Shown: positions 1-13,300 of the stretch, piece by piece | Numbering within the stretch: the stretch's first letter is position 1 | How the letters are laid out: each line of letters opens with the position of its first letter | Assembly: GCA_039720395.1 (NCBI GenBank) | Contig: CM077827.1 | Coordinates: 19,705,602-19,769,601, forward strand | Direction of reading: 5' to 3' | Source: Liquidambar formosana | Lineage: Eukaryota; Streptophyta; Magnoliopsida; Saxifragales; Altingiaceae | DNA length: 64,000 nucleotides | Translations under genes and position numbers: made by a program | The notes under the pieces: generated by a model | Databases searched by the model: none | What the model was told of the DNA's origin: nothing | The model's input: the letters and a program-made list of their open reading frames with translations, nothing else

Positions 1-1400
1 TTTGCCCACACATTCAGGTCGGGCTTGTTGGAGGATGCATAAGATACCTCTTCTCTTTCTAAGGACGTATTTGGATAAAAAGGATGTTAGCGATTAGTGT
101 GGTTTGGTTGCCAAGTTTCATTATCTTCTATCAAAGCCAATAAAGATTCCGTGGAGGAACAATAATCTTGCTTAATCTTGTAACTTTTTGGAGTTTTGAG
201 ATGGTGTAGCTGAAAGGATGGTACAGAGGCTGGGCCTCGAGCTCAGAACAGCCAGATGAGGGCTTGATGCTAACCCCCTATTAAAAGTAACGATAGCGAG
301 GGAGCTGCTAGCTTCAGTTCTTTACTCAGCCTCAATGGGAGTGGATTAACGAAAATGTGCAAAGCCTCTGTTTGCCTCTGCCATCCCGTCCTATTGCTTT
401 CCTGGTTAGGCTTGCTTGGGGTAGTTAACTCACCAACACAACAAGCAGCCTTCGGTCCAACCTTACGTGATGTTTTAACTTATTTGTATCCACTAACAAT
501 AATATTCTATTAACTAAATGGAAAAAGGGAAAAAATAAATATCAATCAAGGATTAATCTGACAGAATTGAAGATCAAAATCAAAATTTATTTTTTTCTTT
601 ATTAATGGTTGATTTTCTTGCAGGCCAACATATTATGTATGTTGGCCGAGTGAGTGCAAATGTTTGAGGTTGTGCAGTTACCCCAACATTGGAGTTATTA
701 GTACCACCATTCACTAGGGTTGCTGCCCATTTTCTTTTTCCTTCTTTTTTTCCTCTTTTTGCTTGGCATTGTAGCTCACCCATTTTTTAGACAATTAAAG
801 GCAGAATGCAGCACTAAGGAGCAAAATATAGCACTACAAGGTGCCTTGGTAATGCTCCATGGTGGGGAACATGCCCTAGCCTATGTGCCTTAGGCTATTT
901 GCCTTGTGTTATGTATCTTCTCTTATTTTCTATTTCTTCTCTTCCTCTCACATACTACATTAGAATTAGCCTTCCTTGAAGAGTTAGAAAACAGGTTTAT
1001 ATGCACTAGGGTGCTGCCAATGTATACTTGTTCCACATTTTTTTTCAATCTTTTCCCCCTTTTTCTTCCTTCATTTGTGACAGGAGAAAAAAGTGACGTA
1101 GCACCAATAAGTGGCGTCTATAGGACATGACAGGAGCATATCAAAGAGTTAGTAGCAGACTGTAACTTCAATAGGATATGACAAAAGCATACTAAGAACA
1201 GAGTACCAAAATGTAGCTTCAATAGGACATAACAGTGGCATATCAAGCACTTAGCAGCAAATTTAGCTTCAAAAAGAGAATATAAAAGATCATAGGTGGG
1301 CATCTTAGGGGTATGCACCTGAGGGGTAGGTGCTCTAAGGAGGTATCCTGCCCACATAGCCCCATTCAGTTAATTTATGTATTTTATGAGAAAATCAAAG
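1..1400. other. Unassigned AT-rich DNA
   Basis: I see no convincing gene in this stretch. Frames around 1-430 are broken by stops. A short run near 201-254 could read as a coding-like peptide (it contains VQRLGLELRTAR before a stop), but it has no recognisable family and no clear splice sites. The first exon of the SnRK1 beta gene was looked for here and not found. Confidence 0.5.
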
Positions 1401-1620
1401 AAGAATGAGAAGAAATATTTTTTGGATTTCTGAGGGTATTGTTGGGACTTGGGGGATTCTTGTGACATTTGTCAGGTTACTTTTTGGGTAGGATTTTGTT
1501 TGCTTTGTCCATGTTCAGTTCTTGAAGGAAATCTTTTCCTTCTTCATGTACTGTTTTTTATTTTTTTTATAATGTAATTCTTGTTTCGTACCCAAAAAAA
1601 AAAAAAAGAGAGAGAGAAAA
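1400..1620 (+). mobile_element. Possible LINE 3' tail with poly(A)
   Basis: This G/T-rich stretch ends in an A-run (about 1593-1606) followed by a GA run. It resembles the non-coding tails of the LINE remnants at 13.3, 55.6 and 63.2 kb. No reverse-transcriptase reading frame is attached, so the call rests on composition and the A-tail only. Confidence 0.3.
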
Positions 1621-1678
1621 GAATGAGAAGAAGGAAAGTTGGGACAGCAAGAATAATTGAAAGAATTGTAGGATTCCG

Positions 1679-1696
1679 TGTGTGTGTGTGTGTGTA
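1679..1696. repeat. (TG)n microsatellite
   Basis: An uninterrupted TG dinucleotide run of 18 bases, next to the start of the minus-strand Copia LTR. Confidence 0.9.
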
Positions 1697-1782
1697 TTAT
1701 TTATATTAGTAGTAATGGAAAATTATGATAATACCCTTAGCATAATAAACTTTTAAAATAAAGACATTATAACTCTCCAACA

Positions 1783-4700
1783 CTATCCCTCAAGCTGGTG
1801 CAAAGATATTACACATACTTAGCTTGTCTAGGACAAAATGAAAATCCATGCTTGTTACCCTTTTGTCAAAATCTGCAAGTTGATCTCCCTCTAGGCTTTA
1901 CAAAAGGAGTGCAAATTAAACTATTACTTAATTTTTCTTTGATGAAATGCCCGTCAACCTCAATGTGCTTAGTTGAGCATAGTTAATCAATGCTTTGTTA
2001 TCCCAATATAATCTCATTAGCTCCTTGGAACAAAGCCAAACTCTTACAACAATGATCTCAACGAAAGCAATTCACAAACTCTATGAGCCATATCTCGAAA
2101 TTATGCCTTACCACTACATCTAGCAAAATTTGGTTGTTTTTTTACTATTCCAACTCGCCAAGTCACCAATTTCCCCATACAAAGGTGAAATATCCTAAAG
2201 TAGACCTCTGATCTGAAACTAATCCAACTGAGTTTGCATCTGTATAAGACTCCACCGGATATGATCATGTTTTGAAAACAACCACCCATCACCAAGAGCA
2301 GATTCCAAGTTTCAGAGAATTCTATGAATTTATTCCATATGTAATTCACATGGAGCATGCAGAAATTGACTCACTACATGAACTACGTAAGCACTATTTG
2401 CTAAGTATGTGATAGATAAATAAGCTTGTCTACCAGCCATTGATATTTACTTCTATCAATAGAGACATCTTTACTGTCTTCTCTCAACCTAGTGATTTTA
2501 CTGAATCGGCATATCAACAGGTTTACACCCTAAAATTCTTGTTTCTTTGAGAATATGTAAGGCATATTTCCATTATGGGATAAAGATTCCCTATCTAGAC
2601 CTGGCAACTTCAATACCCAGAAAGAAATTTAGACATCCCAAGTCCTTTATTTCAAATTCTTTGGCTAAATGAGTTTTAATTTGAGCATCTCGTTTGAAAA
2701 CTCAATAATATCTCATTTACATGAGCAATTAGTGCAATGACCTTCTGTTGAGGTGAATGCTTAACAAGCAATTTATGATCTCCTTGGCTTTTGTGATAGC
2801 ATATTTTTGTAGCTCAAGTAAATATTTCAAACTATCCTCTAGGAGATTGCTTCACCCCATATAATGCCTTCAATCTACACACCTTGCCATTAGCCGAGGT
2901 AAACTTAAAGCCTAAGAAAACATCTGTATACACTTCCTCCTCTAAGTGCCCATGGTGGAAAACGTTTTTCACATTGCATTAATGAATTGGTGACTCAAAG
3001 TAGCAACCTATGTTACATGGACTCGGGTACGGGTATGTATTTAGGAGTTAGATTCGTTAAATTTTAAATTTTAGGATACAGGGACTCGGCTCAAAAGGAT
3101 CCAAAAATTAGATATGGGTGCGGGATACGGGGATATGTGAGTGTACGTTTGTAGATATATATATATATAAAATAATTAAATAAGGTAAATTATGGGGGTA
3201 AATTTGAAAATCTTTTCACAATATAGGGTCATAGTCATAATAACTATTTTGGGGGGCTTAAATGATAAAAATTAGATTTTTATCATTTAAAAATAAAAGA
3301 GAATATAAGAACTAAAATAAAATAAGAAAAAAGATAAAAAGAAAGGGTTTGGATGTTTTAACAGAAACCGATTCAAGTCGCAAACCCTTGAGAGCCGACA
3401 ATTCCTCCTTTGGCTTCCCTCCTCCTACGGCGTCTCCGGCAGATATGGTTCCATCCGGCTACCATACTACTGCTGTATTTCTGACAGCAACTCTGGCCTC
3501 CTAGAGTGACGAAGTGCTCTCTTTCTCTATCTCTTACTCGCTGGCTGGCTATATCTTCTCTCGCTCACTTGCTAGCTGTATCTTCTTCTTATTCTTCTTC
3601 TTTCTTCTCTCTTCCACGATCAGCCGTGTCCGCTTTGAAATTGCCGTGTCTAAGCCAGATCCCATACCCGTACCTATGTCGTGTTGTGTCGACATGGGTA
3701 CTTTGGGGTCAACTGCCAAGTCCGTGTAACACAGGTAGCAACAAAAGCAAGGCAGGAATTGATCTTTGCCACTAGAGCAAACGTTTCTTGATGGTCAATC
3801 CCATGAAGCCTTTTGCCACTAGTCTAGCTTTATACCTCTCCACTGAACCATATGCCTTATGCTTTGTTGTAAGCACCAATTTACACCTAACTGTCTTCTT
3901 CACTCTAGGTAACTCAACCATTGCTATTAGAGCTTTCATCTCTTCAAACATCACTTCGTTCCATTTTGGATAATTGAGTGCATCTTGTAAGTTTGGAGGA
4001 ATAGATACAGAAGACAATCGGGAAGCAAAGGCACAATAAGAGGGTAAGAGATAATAGATGATAAGATAAAGTTAAGATATGGGATGTTTTTCATTTAAAA
4101 AAAAAAAAGGGGGTTAGATATTGGATGTCATGTACAAGACCTAACTCCTTACGAAGTGCAATAAGAATATCAAATTCATCAAGAGTTAAGATTTCAAAAG
4201 TCAATAAGTGTAAGATCATCTGGATCTGAGGGTGATGATTAATAGAGAGAGAAGAATGGTCTTATCCTTCAGGCTTTTAGAATAGACCTTTGTCTCCTTA
4301 TTAAGATTGTCCTCGATCTCCATGACTTTTACATTGAGGTTCTTGTTCCTCCAAACAAGAAATAGGAGTAGGTAATACCACGGACTTCATTATAGTCTTA
4401 TCTAATACCAAATACTTCATCATAGACTTATCTTCACTCTATTAAGAGAAGTGTTGGGTGGAAAATAGGTCATAGACTAAGAAAGCTACATCTATAGAGA
4501 CAAACCACTTCCTTGATGGGGGATGATAACATTTGTACCTTTTTTGAGTAGGAGAATATACCTTGAGAATATACATTTTGTAATATCCAATTTACTCCTG
4601 GCATGGTTATGACTTATGAATATGGATAAAGAAAACATAACCAAAGATGTAAGGAGGGACAAGAAGTGTGATGGAAGAGGATGATAAAGGGGATAAGATA

Positions 4701-6450
4701 GGCTGTCATGAGCACAACATCCCCCATTAAGGTTTAGGAACATTCATAAAGATCATTAAAGCCCTAGCAACCTTAAAAAGTGATGATTTTTTCTCTCAGC
4801 CACCCCATTTTGCTTATGTGCATACCCACTAAAATATGACTTCAGACCACCTTACAAACACTAACCTCCATTATCGAAACAAACAATTTTAATGGGAATA
4901 TTGAACTGAATGAGCACCATTTTGTGATATGTTTTTATAACTTGAAAACACATCACGTATGTCTTTAACATATTAACCCTGGTTGTATGCGAATAGTAAT
5001 CAATCAATGTAAAAACCATTTGAAACCAAATAAATTAACAACATGAGGACTGCTGAATCAGCGTGAACAATATCAAAAGGAGTAGAACTTTTATTAGAAC
5101 TTAAAGGATCTCAAACTTTATGATGTTTTGCAAATTCACACTTCACAACAAAATTGAAAGTTATTTATTTGAGAAAACAAGATGGACAAAGTTTCCACAA
5201 TAAGATAAATGATGGGTGTCCTAAATGCTGATGCCATAACCAAATATTCTCCACCAGTGGAAGATAACTTGTTGACTAGAATTCTTGATTTCTTTCCCCC
5301 AACTGATAAGTCGAAAGGTAAAGACCATCTCTCTATACCATTGCAAATCTTCCTCATAATTAGGTCTTAGAAGACACAATGCGGGGAAAAGAAATTCACA
5401 CTACAATTCAACTTCTTTGTAACGTACTCACAAAGAGAAGATTATTAGAAAGGTTAGGTACATGCAACATGGAGGAAAAAGACATCGAAGGAACAACAGG
5501 GATTGAACCTTTTGCAAACATGGAAGAAAGAGAAATGATGAGATGACTAGATGCAGTAGCTAAGTTATTTGAGTGGAAAAAAGAGATAAAACTAGTTGTG
5601 GATGCCTCTAGTTGTGATGTAACTACGTAAGACCCCTGAGAGTCTCAATCTCCTCTTTTTTCAAAGCCATTGTGTTAAATACAAAGGAAGGACATGGAAT
5701 AGTAGAAGCCTCTATAGTAGCAGTATGATTAGTACGAGATTGAGACGTGCCACCTAATTGACCTCCAAACTAAAGATGTCTTGACTTCTCCAACAAGTCT
5801 CCCTTGTGTGCCTTGTTTTGGTTCAGCGGTCACAAAATAGTTTCCCCTTTACCTTCTTGTTGCGACTTGTGAGGCAATAATCAATGCGAAGATCTCCTGT
5901 GGAGTGGAATGAAGCATCACACCACATCTACTCTCTTTACTTCGAACATAGGCATATACTCCTCGTAGAGAAGGAAGAGACTCCTTTGCCACAAAGCCCA
6001 TAAAGTATGGAAATAAGTTGCTAAGGAAGACATTTTCAATTTTGTCCTGAATCCCATGCTTTAGATCATAAATTTGAGCTACATTACCCATCTTTGAGTA
6101 GTTGTGTGAGATTGCATCCCAAATCTTCTTTGCAGTTTGTAGAAACAAGTATCGATTACTAATCTTCGGTTACATGGAGTGAAGGAGCCAAGGCATGGTT
6201 ATGAAATTTTTGGCCTCCCATTTGTCATAGAAGGATCATCTAACTTAGGTTCTTCAATCTTACCAGTTAAAAGCCCCATATTCCCTTTACTTTTAATAAA
6301 CAACACCGCCGATTGCAATCAAGCAAGATAATTTTGCCCATCTAACTTCACAATTGTGAGTTAGAGAGCAAGGTTATCATTTGGTGTTCTAATCTGACCC
6401 CTTACGCCATTTGAATGGTCTTGTGAGTTCTCATTTTATTCTGACATCGT
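1783..6450 (-). pseudogene. Decayed Ty1/Copia polyprotein
   Basis: This is the remnant of a Copia retrotransposon read on the minus strand. Domains appear in Copia order from right to left. Gag is at about 6450-5850, with a LDGQNY motif and an AKKIWDAI stretch. The pre-integrase and integrase region spans about 5350-4300, with a LGHPSF motif. The start of the reverse transcriptase is at 4017-3772 (ERYKARLVAKGF). The RNase H end is at about 2360-1800 (KHIEVDGHFIKEKL). Many stops and frameshifts make it non-functional. A purine-rich polypurine tract sits just before TGTTGGAGAG at 1782, the expected start of the 3' LTR. The reverse transcriptase is split by the hAT-like element at 3008-3734. The matching LTR on the right side was not found, so the element is probably truncated there. 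Confidence 0.85.
3008..3734. mobile_element. hAT-like non-autonomous element with 8-bp TSD
   Basis: This 727-bp insertion sits inside the Copia reverse transcriptase. It is flanked by a perfect 8-bp direct repeat GTAGCAAC (3000-3007 and 3735-3742). The ends are imperfect inverted repeats: CTATGTTACATGGACTCGG on the left and, read inward from the right, CTGTGTTACACGGACTTGG (16 of 19 positions match). The 8-bp duplication is typical of the hAT superfamily. Next to the left end are repeats of a CGGGTACGGGTATG-like word. The interior has a C/T-rich block (3400-3660). No transposase is encoded, so it would depend on one supplied elsewhere. Confidence 0.8.
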
Positions 6451-6459
6451 GTCATTAGT

Positions 6460-7367
6460 CCCAGACACCACTACCAACTCCAATAAGCCAAAGAAGCCAA
6501 TCAAGATTCAAAAGTCAAAACACAATCACAAGTAAAGGGAAAAGGCTCAACACAGTCTGGAATACTCGTTTACAATATCAAATTAACACACAAAAAAACT
6601 CCGTCAATCAGCCAGAAATATTAGATCTGAAGATACCCATCTCCCGGGACAGCATAAAAGCTTAGATCTCCTTTATTGCTGAAAATACTCACCAGTGCAC
6701 CAAATTAAACTTCAAGTCAGAACCCTCTATCTAAGCAAAAAAATTGCTCCAAAACAAACCAGATCTAGCTTTTCCTCAACTCGCCCCTTTTTTTTTTTTG
6801 AAAAATCAAAGAAAAATAGGAAAATATTGATATACCTTAGGGAGCTCCTCTGACTTAGTCTTTTTTCCATGCTTTATTGTCAGAGTGACACCGTGTTCAC
6901 TGCATGTCACAATATTTGCAAGGTTACATTCCAGACATGACATGTGGCAACATGCTTTTAAATTCTGGCCATGTGACAACTCTTCAAAGTTCATCAGCAC
7001 CCGTTAGGATATAACGTGCCTTTATTTTTTGCTTTTAACAATGATCAAAATTTACACTTGTCTCCTGGATGACTCGTCTAAGATTTATCGAACTCGGAAA
7101 GGGTCTGGATTTTTTTACTTTTATTTTTGCCTATTTATGAGATTTTTCTGATAGAGAGTGGCTAGCTGCTGTAAAGTTGTAAGCCACAATCCCATATTTG
7201 TTTGTGTTGGAACATCTGCACATTGACTACCTTTACAGAAGATGTATTAACAGTGAAGGATGAAGAGATAGTAGAAAAAAATGGATGCTATTCAACGCTC
7301 AAAAGAGCATTACTCCCAGATTGATAGGTTTCCAAATGATACACCAGTTGTCTTTATGTGCTTGCAG
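6460..7367. other. No gene seen; upstream of SnRK1 beta exon
   Basis: This holds the upstream end of the Copia remnant (possible 5' untranslated region or LTR debris) and then sequence read as intron of the SnRK1 beta gene, ending in a polypyrimidine stretch and the CAG acceptor at 7365-7367. The reading frame that opens at 7281 runs into the exon, but its first 29 codons resemble no family member and look like read-through intron. Confidence 0.5.
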
Positions 7368-10300
7368 GTTCCTGTAGCTCCCTTGCAAAGGGCTGATGGT
7401 GCTCCCCACTTCAATCAACTGTGGCAAAATGATCCTCATGAAGTTGTTGATTATCCTCTCGAGCGAGGAATCCCCATCATGATCACATGGAATTATGGTG
7501 GTAATGATGTGGCTGTGGAAGGATCTTGGGACAACTGGACAGTCAGGTAGAATTCAGTCACTTTTTATTTTGAACATGCATTTATTGTATGTTGTTAAAT
7601 TGTTGAACTGTTTTTGTGACTGAACCCCAAATATAAAGAAACTATGAAATTTCTACGAAAGTAATTTTTTCTGGTTGTAGGAAGACACTGCAAATATCAG
7701 GTAAGGATCACTCCATTCTTTTGGTCCTGCCATCGGGTATATATCATTACAAGTTCATTGTGGATGGCGAATGGAGATATATTCCAGACCTTCCTTTCAT
7801 AGCTGATGAGATGGGCCATGTTTGCAATCTTCTTGATGTCCATGTGAGTATCTTTCTTTATGTAGCATTTCAATCCTAGAGTAACCCCATTTGTGGTTGT
7901 AATAGTGGATGACTGGCATGCAGCATTCAGAATGCCTATCTAATTGACATGGGAGAGATGGGTTTTAAGTGTTCTAGGACAAGATGATTTTCATGGCTGA
8001 CATACCATCTCATGGGAATCTGACAGCCCTAATCATTTTGAAAAGAAAGGATGTAGATAGAGAAACATATAAATAGAAAAAGCAAGGTGGTGGTTAGATA
8101 GAGAGAGAGAGATGGGACCAACTCAATTTCCAGATGGTCTGATTGCAGCCAAATTAGCCACTCTGGCAAGCTCGTATTCCTCCTTGGGACTATCTACTGA
8201 TTCGCTCTCGCCTTCTCTCCTATTTTTCTTGCTCCTTCTATTCTTTAGCTTTGGTCCTTCACCTGCCCCACTAAATATTCTCTTCCCACCCGAGCTTGGG
8301 GTTGGGATGGGTTTTTCGTTATTTGGGTTGGTCTTTTGCACCAACCTTCCCCCCGTCCCCCTCCCCCCAAAAAAAATATTTAATAAATAAATAAGTATAA
8401 CCCATTGCCATCCCTAGTTAATACCTAAGTTTTTGCTACATCATAGCTTAGAGAATGTTCTATCTGGCTTTCTCCAAGTCCTTTGTGTTTGTAGTGCTTC
8501 AGCTTGAACCATATTGCTCCTAGTGTCACAGGTGTTGCTCTTCTTTGCACAGTAGTAAACCATTGTACCCCAACTTTTTATCATCTTACTTGGTCACATA
8601 TCTGTACTTGTGGAAATTGAGACTAAATGAGACTCTGATAAACCAAGTGACTTTTTCCATCCTCATTGTTTTTTGCATGTAAACTCACTCCTGCTTTCTA
8701 TGAAATATTATAAAGCAAATCTACTAACCAAATGTTGCTGCATATTATTGGCAATCCAGTTTAATCCCTTTTTATCTTATTATCTCATGTTGATTTTGAC
8801 AATCACTATGAACCTAAGATTGGTGAATGTTTAATTTTTCTTGCATGGAGATCTTCATATGCTTTGTTTAGCAGTCGAATATGAGAGAGAATATTCTTCT
8901 CTCTTTTGAATCCTTTCTCACATTTATAAAACATCCTTTACTTGTTTGCATTATATTTCATGCGAAACTATTCCTTGAAGGTTTTTCCCCCATTGGAGTA
9001 GAAATAATTATGGCTATTCTTGAAGTGTGCTGCTTGTTGCACCTAACGCTTGCGTTGCTATTGTGTCTCCCCCCAATTTGCTTGTGCATGTGGGATCTTA
9101 TCTAAATTTCAACCGTCAAGGATGTCTGTCATGACCCAAATTCATTAAGTAGTGATCAGTAGTAATAAAACTATTTTATTTTAGATAAATCATTTGAATT
9201 TGACAAAGATGACACGTGTTAAAAAACCTGTGATTTTATAAAAATTTCGGCATGACCCATTTGTAAATGGAACATACCATGATAACCTGTTTAGAAAGAT
9301 AATATCAACCTATCATCCATGATTAGTATCAGAACATGCATCATAATCCACATAAAAGAAAACTACATAATTGAAATATTACAATCCATTTAAATATTAC
9401 ATGTCTTGTGCCCATTGGCCAAATAGAAAAATATTAATAATTACAACTCCATAACATTTAATTGTCTTAATACATATCATAGATTGTTCCAAACATAACA
9501 CAACATAATTAATCCGGATGAAATGCTTCAAGGTGAAGTCTCCCTATTCTATAATCATCTGTAAATATCTATAAAAATTAGGGGTGACTGAAACTCAATA
9601 GATATAATTTTTATATGAAGTTAACCAAAGCATGATAATATAAACCAAATAAATCATGCTAATAAAATAATTTAGATCCATGTTATGCCATGAATTTAAT
9701 GTGATTCCATGTCCATTTACATTGTTCTTCAATTACCAAACCATTCCCATAGGAGTCTTTGCGTGGAAATGGAGGATTTAAAACCCAACCTCCAAGAGGA
9801 TAACGTAGCACGACATCCCTACCTGGGACTGCAGTTGCCTCTATTTGGATAGAAAACCAAACATCCCGTATGTGGACTACACTAGCCCAAGACCAAAGGA
9901 GTGGAAAATACAAGAAGACGTCACCAAGTATTTAATTAATTCCATTTCATCCATTATTATGCAATGATGATATGAAATGCATATATGATCCCAATGCAAT
10001 TCAATATACTCATACAACTAAAATATATAATTTTTTAACAATTATATAATATGCTTGGGCTATATAAAACATTAGGAATACAGACCAACAACAATTTCTA
10101 CAACATGTATGAGGTAAATATACATCAATCCAACATATATGTTAAGTTAATATAATCCCAAGCCTAGTAAAACTAATATGCGAGTATATATTCTAGACCC
10201 CCAATATATGTATCTCAAGAAAATCACATAATAATATACCACAAATTATGTTGTTGGCCCAAAAATGAACCCTAGAGGGGGGTGAATTGGGTTGATGCAA

Positions 10301-13300
10301 AATAAATGAAACTTTAAAGATTTTTTCAAATATAGTAAATTAAACAATAGTGCAAATAGCACAATTGAGGAAAGCAAATAAATAAGAGAGAGTTAGAAAA
10401 ATCAAACACAAGATATAACGAGATTCGGCTCTCCCATCTACGTCCTCACCTCAAGAACTCCGTTTCAGGATTCCAAATCCACTAACTAATCTCCTTGCGA
10501 GTGAAAATCAAACCCAATCTACTTGTAGGTGTAGATCAAACCTTTACACAATCTCCTTGCGGGTGAAGATTAAATCCAATCTACTTGCGGGTGTAGATCA
10601 AACCTTTACAACAAGCTAATCCCTTTGCTCAACAAGGGTTATGCCCAACTCTCAATCTCTCTCAAAGTTAGATGTGAATGAGATACAATAACAAATCCCT
10701 CTTGATAAGGTGAATAAATAATTAAAGCTCAATCTAATATGATATGAATAATGAAAGCTCAAGTGTATGGATCTAAGGGGCTTGATAATGGATATGAAGA
10801 GTATAATATTTTTCCTTTTGTTAATCCATGCTCCCAAAGTGTTTGGAACACTATAAATATAGGCTGGAATGGTTTATGACCATTGGGAAGGAGCCCATCC
10901 AAAAATTTAGCAATTAGAGCACTTTTTAAGGCTTTTAAAAACTAGCCATTATAAATCAGCTTGCATGTTATAGTCGACTATAACAAGTTGTAGTCGACTA
11001 AAACAGACAGAGAGGAAAAGTGATGATTTACCAAATGTTATAGTCGACTATAACAACTTATAGTCGACTAAAACAAACAGAAAGTTTGTTCTATTCTCAG
11101 CATCACTTATAGTCGACTAGAATGGGTAGTAGTCAACTATAATAGGTAGATTAGGCCAATTAAGTCTGTTTTCATGAAAATTGATCTTTTAAGTCCATGG
11201 GGTCAACTTAGGCCATTTCAAATTGATATTACTGAGGTGATTAATAGTCCTAAGGTCCATCTAGGTCTTTTGAGCAAATATAGAGCAATCATTTACAATG
11301 GAGACCTAATCACTCAAGAATGAAACCAAAAAGTCTTCAATAAGTCCAAGTAGGTTGATTCCATTGTTTTCTTGCTTCCAATGATAATGACTTTGAGTTC
11401 CTTGAAGCTTGTGATATGCATGACCTTGCTTTATACCAATTAAGGGCTTTAGATGACTTTGGATGTTTGAACCTTATGCCTTTTGCTTTTGAAATGAATT
11501 GTGGTACCTACCTTTGATCATAGATTGACATCTTAAACCATTAGTGCCAACATCAAAACTTTGTTATCATCAAAACCTCGGAAATGCCTTTGGTTGAAAA
11601 ATCTTTGGGCCAACATATGTAAATCCATATATATTCCAAAACATAAAATATATTTGACATGCAAGGGGTTATACCATACCCCATTATCATTTTTAAGGTT
11701 AAAACCCATGAAAATTAAGCCCACCTCAAGAATGATGTACAAAGTGTAGAGAAAATGTGCTAGGGGGCTGAAATCCAAGTTTAGCTGCTTAGGACGTGAG
11801 AATGAACTTCCAACTCCAAGAATCAAGCTCCAAACTATGCCTGAGAAGTTAAATCCAGCCGTGAGAATACTCCCCTTAGCATGAGAGTGAAATGAGGAAC
11901 TCGAAAACCCACACATGCAACCCAAAAACCCATTTTTTCTCTCATCCAAATAATCTCTCTCTCTCCTCCCTTCTCTCCTCTCTCTATCTCTTTCTCCTTA
12001 AAAAATGCAGATCTAGGAGTGTTAGAGTCGGGCCTTAGGGGTTTTAGAATGAGGAGGGGTACATGCGTCTTTTGATGCATTTTTTTAGAAACAAAAATCC
12101 TGCAGCCCGATCAATTGGCCCCCGAGGCCCGATCGATCAGCTAGGGCAGAGTTTCCAAGAGTGGGTTATGCCTGATCCGGACCACCTTGATCAATTGGCC
12201 TCAAGGCCCGATTGATCAAGCTAAGCTGAAAATGCCTAATAACGAATGCTATCATGCATTAATGCCAACCATGCATATTTATCACCTATAACATGCAAAA
12301 TGACATTCAACCACATGTCATATATCATCATCATCACAAATATCATGTGATAAGCACTTGCAAGCTAAGACCCAACAAAAACAACTAATAATTATGCAAT
12401 TAGCCTAATTCAATGACACGAGTGTTACCCTGCCCATTGTTACAATTGTTCAGCTAAGTATGTCTATATGCATGTATCCTATTGTCCACAATGCTTTACA
12501 TGCGTATATGCATGGATTAGATATATGCATTGATTCATTCATTTATCCACATGCCATTTCCAATCTCCATGCATCTGACTACTCTTCAACCCCTGCCATG
12601 CTCCAGCTTGGTAGTCTCCACTGCTTTTGTCAGATTCTGGGTTTAACCTGAGAATTGACAGCTGATTTAAGAAGCCATCTACAAATGCTCCACCTGCAAT
12701 CATTCTTGCTAGCAATTCAAGGAGGATCGAATGGATAAAGATAAGCAAGGATAACTTTGAGAACATGATTCAATAGGCCTCGTAAAGGAAAGATTGCAAG
12801 AGTGGAATCAGATTGACCTTAGTGTTTATACCCTTTTTCTCTGATGCATATGAAAAAGTAAAGGAAGCGTGACTCTTGGAAAAACTGGCAGAAGTCTTTT
12901 CAATATCTTTGGATTAAAAAGAGAGTCAAAACATCTATAACACAAAAATTTAAATAAATAAATAAATAATTGAAAATTGAGAAAAGCTAGCTATTACAAT
13001 TGAACTGATGATTATAAAATGCATTTTGTTGCCTTGGAAAAAGGGGAAGATACCCTTTTATGTTTGCTGATCGAAAAGGAAATTGAACTAATGGGAAGGC
13101 AGATGATTTGGCCAAAAGGGGTGCTTCTACAGTACAATATTTTAGAGGGCTTTTCCTTTCTCCATGAGGCTTGCCACATTTTGTTTCTGTATACCAAATG
13201 GGCTTGTGTAGATTTGGGTTTGTCTTTGAGTATAGCTTTGGATATAGCTTTTGGTACGGTTTTTGGTACAGGTGGTTTGTTTGGTATAGGCTTTTGTAGC

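Noticed and set aside
7281..7367. Upstream extension of the SnRK1 beta frame (MDAIQRSKEH...)
   Set aside because: It precedes a good CAG acceptor at the exact family exon boundary, and the residues resemble no relative; treated as intron read-through.
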